A stretch of DNA of 5,972 nucleotides from Terriglobia bacterium (GTDB lineage: Bacteria; Acidobacteriota; Terriglobia; UBA7540), in NCBI GenBank assembly GCA_030040455.1, contig JASHTR010000564.1, forward strand, positions 1 to 5,972. The letters are read 5' to 3'. A program made the position numbers and the translations under genes. The notes under the pieces are model-generated. The model searched no databases. It was not told the origin of the DNA and saw nothing but the letters and a program-made list of their open reading frames with translations. Below, one piece after another: positions 4,546 to 5,972 of the stretch (position 1 is its first letter; each line of letters opens with the position of its first letter).

Positions 4546-5972
4546 TCATACATCAAGTGGGGCTTCTTTTTCGAGACTCAACCCATTACGCCGGCCCGGA
4601 AGGATCACGGTGAATGTTGATCCCTCGCCCAGCCGGCTATCGACCTTTACCGTTCCCCCCATGCGCTCCACCAGATGCTTCACGATGGAGAGCCCCAGGC
4701 CTGTGCCGCCAACCTCCCGCGATCGGGCCTTATCGACGCGGTAGAAGCGCTCAAAGATCCGGGAAAGGTCTTCCGAAGGAATGCCGATACCGTTGTCCGC
4801 AACGTTGATCGCGATATGATTTCCGCCAAGGCAGGTGGCTTCGAGGCGCGCCTTCCCGCCCGGCCGGTTAAACTTGATGGCATTATTTAAAAGGTTGATC
4901 AAAACCTGTTCGAGGTGAACCCGGACGGCCAGGATTTGTTCGTCCACCACCTCGCCGCGCTCGAGAGAAACTCCACGGAGACGGGCTTCCGGCTCGACCG
5001 TGCGCAACGCGTTCTCGATGGCCGCATCGATCGAAACGGGCTGCGGCTCCGGTTGCCGCCGTCCCGACTCGATTTCCGAGAGGATTAACAAGTCGGAGGC
5101 AATATTGTTGAGCCGCGTGGTATGGGAAAGAATGACGTCAACAAATCGGCGGGCATCGTCCGGATTTTCAAGCGCGCCATCCAGCAAACTTTCTGCATAG
5201 CCCTGGATAGCCGTAAGGGGAGTGCGTAGCTCGTGGGAAACGTTAGCCACAAAATCTTTGCGGACTCTCTCCAGGCGCTCCAGGTCCGTGATGTCGTGCA
5301 GGATGGCGAGAGCGCCCGCGTGAGTCGTCTCCGTGAGCGGCGCTGCCTGAACTTCAAACGCGCGGCCATCCGCCGCGGAAAGGTGGAGCGTCCGCTTCAT
5401 GGTGTGATGGGTGACAAGAACTTGAGAGAGCATTTCCGTCAACCTGGGGTCGCGGACAAGATCGAGCAGGGAAACCTGGGGAGGGAGCGGAAGGGTTGTT
5501 CCCAAGAGGCGGGCGAGGGAATCATTACAGAAGATCACTCGCAAATCGCTGTCAACCGCCAAGACACCTTCCACCATGCTTTCCAGAATGGTTTCCCGAC
5601 GAGCCGACTCCAGCTTCAGGCGCTCCAGCAATCCCTGCCATTCGGCCGCCGCATGGCTAAGCTCTCTGGCCAGCTCGCCCAGCTCGCCGGTGGCTTCCGG
5701 GCAGGGATTCCCGGCGGGCAGACGCGAGCGCACCAGGTTCTCCGCAAAGCTTCTGATGGAGCCAATGCGGCGATTGAGGCTTCGCGCGCCTGCAGAAGCG
5801 GCGATGAGGGCCAGAATGAAGGCTACGGGAAGCATGACGAGCAGTCGCGCCTGCATCCCGCTTCCGGCCTGAAGGGGAAGCGTTCGGAGATAGAGTCCCA
5901 ATACCAGCAGCGTAAGCGCGGCCGGAAGAAAAGCGCTCCAGAAAAACCTGCGAAAAATGGAGCTTGTGGGCC
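4546..5972 (-). CDS. PhoR-type sensor histidine kinase, N-terminus beyond the window
   Basis: The frame is open to the right edge. The TTG at 5901 is not a credible start, because the 23 codons before it (ending AFLPAALTLLVL) encode a first transmembrane helix. Numbering from 5901, the order is: a second helix at about 17-38 after a loop of about ten residues, a HAMP-like linker at 40-90 (TGELGELARELSHAAAEW), a PAS domain at about 100-205 (LESMVEGVLAVDSDLRVIFCNDS), and HisKA with the phosphoacceptor His223 in FVANVSHELRTPLTAIQGY. The ATPase domain has its N box at 330-345 (EQVLINLLNNAIKFN), G1 at 369-374 (DNGIGIP), the F box near 383 (FERFYRVDKARS) and G2 at 398-404 (GGTGLGLSIV). All catalytic motifs are intact. 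It should autophosphorylate and pass phosphate to an OmpR/PhoB-class regulator. Phosphate sensing is inferred from architecture only; no pst or phoU gene is visible. Confidence 0.9.
   Translation of the reverse strand, partial: PTSSIFRRFFWSAFLPAALTLLVLGLYLRTLPLQAGSGMQARLLVMLPVAFILALIAASAGARSLNRRIGSIRSFAENLVRSRLPAGNPCPEATGELGELARELSHAAAEWQGLLERLKLESARRETILESMVEGVLAVDSDLRVIFCNDSLARLLGTTLPLPPQVSLLDLVRDPRLTEMLSQVLVTHHTMKRTLHLSAADGRAFEVQAAPLTETTHAGALAILHDITDLERLERVRKDFVANVSHELRTPLTAIQGYAESLLDGALENPDDARRFVDVILSHTTRLNNIASDLLILSEIESGRRQPEPQPVSIDAAIENALRTVEPEARLRGVSLERGEVVDEQILAVRVHLEQVLINLLNNAIKFNRPGGKARLEATCLGGNHIAINVADNGIGIPSEDLSRIFERFYRVDKARSREVGGTGLGLSIVKHLVERMGGTVKVDSRLGEGSTFTVILPGRRNGLSLEKEAPLDV

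Noticed and set aside
4070..4556. Two overlapping minus-strand frames (159 and 128 codons) across the kinase-NIPSNAP gap
   Set aside because: Their middle parts are translations of the hairpin cluster and the inverted repeat, and they overlap the true NIPSNAP start, which has a Shine-Dalgarno and a Tat signal.
4715..5369. Several 60-95-codon frames on both strands inside the kinase gene
   Set aside because: They are shadows of a gene whose kinase motifs are all intact.
5899..5901. TTG start for the histidine kinase
   Set aside because: The same frame continues upstream through a hydrophobic helix to the window edge, so the true start is outside the window.

Overview
The window looks like an ordinary chromosomal piece from a GC-rich soil or sediment bacterium, most likely an acidobacterium (Bryobacterales/Acidoferrales-like). 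This is inferred, not proven. It rests on a Tat-exported double-NIPSNAP protein beside an SSS-family symporter, a divergent RuvA that resembles planctomycete-type sequences as I remember them, and noncoding DNA full of GC-rich palindromes. No rRNA, tRNA, CRISPR array, transposase or phage gene is visible.

Layout: the left edge (2-265, + strand) is the 3' end of an alpha/beta-hydrolase-like gene. A 162-bp convergent gap with nested palindromes follows. Everything else lies on the minus strand. In transcription order, right to left, it is: a PhoR-type sensor histidine kinase running off the right edge (5972-4546), a 372-bp noncoding stretch full of palindromic repeats, a Tat-exported NIPSNAP-domain protein (4173-3373), a sodium/solute symporter (3346-1754), ruvC (1707-1084) and ruvA (1081-428). 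The last four are close together (26, 46 and 2 bp apart) and may form one transcription unit. ruvB and yebC, common partners of ruvC/ruvA, are absent from the window.

Function: RuvC (Holliday-junction resolvase) and RuvA (junction-binding subunit of the RuvAB branch-migration motor) form a recombination-repair pair, with the ruvA start immediately after the ruvC stop. The symporter and NIPSNAP protein have no evident role in repair. They may be a separate uptake/periplasmic pair that happens to be co-transcribed. The kinase is a complete HAMP-PAS-HisKA-HATPase signalling protein apart from its extreme N-terminus; its response regulator is probably just outside the right edge.

The most notable signal is noncoding. 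Several families of palindromic repeats occupy the larger gaps. One copy, of the CATTCCCGC...GCGGGAATG type, lies inside the 3' end of ruvC and supplies part of its C-terminal tail. A 105-bp MITE-like inverted repeat sits upstream of the NIPSNAP gene. I found no convincing new multi-gene system.
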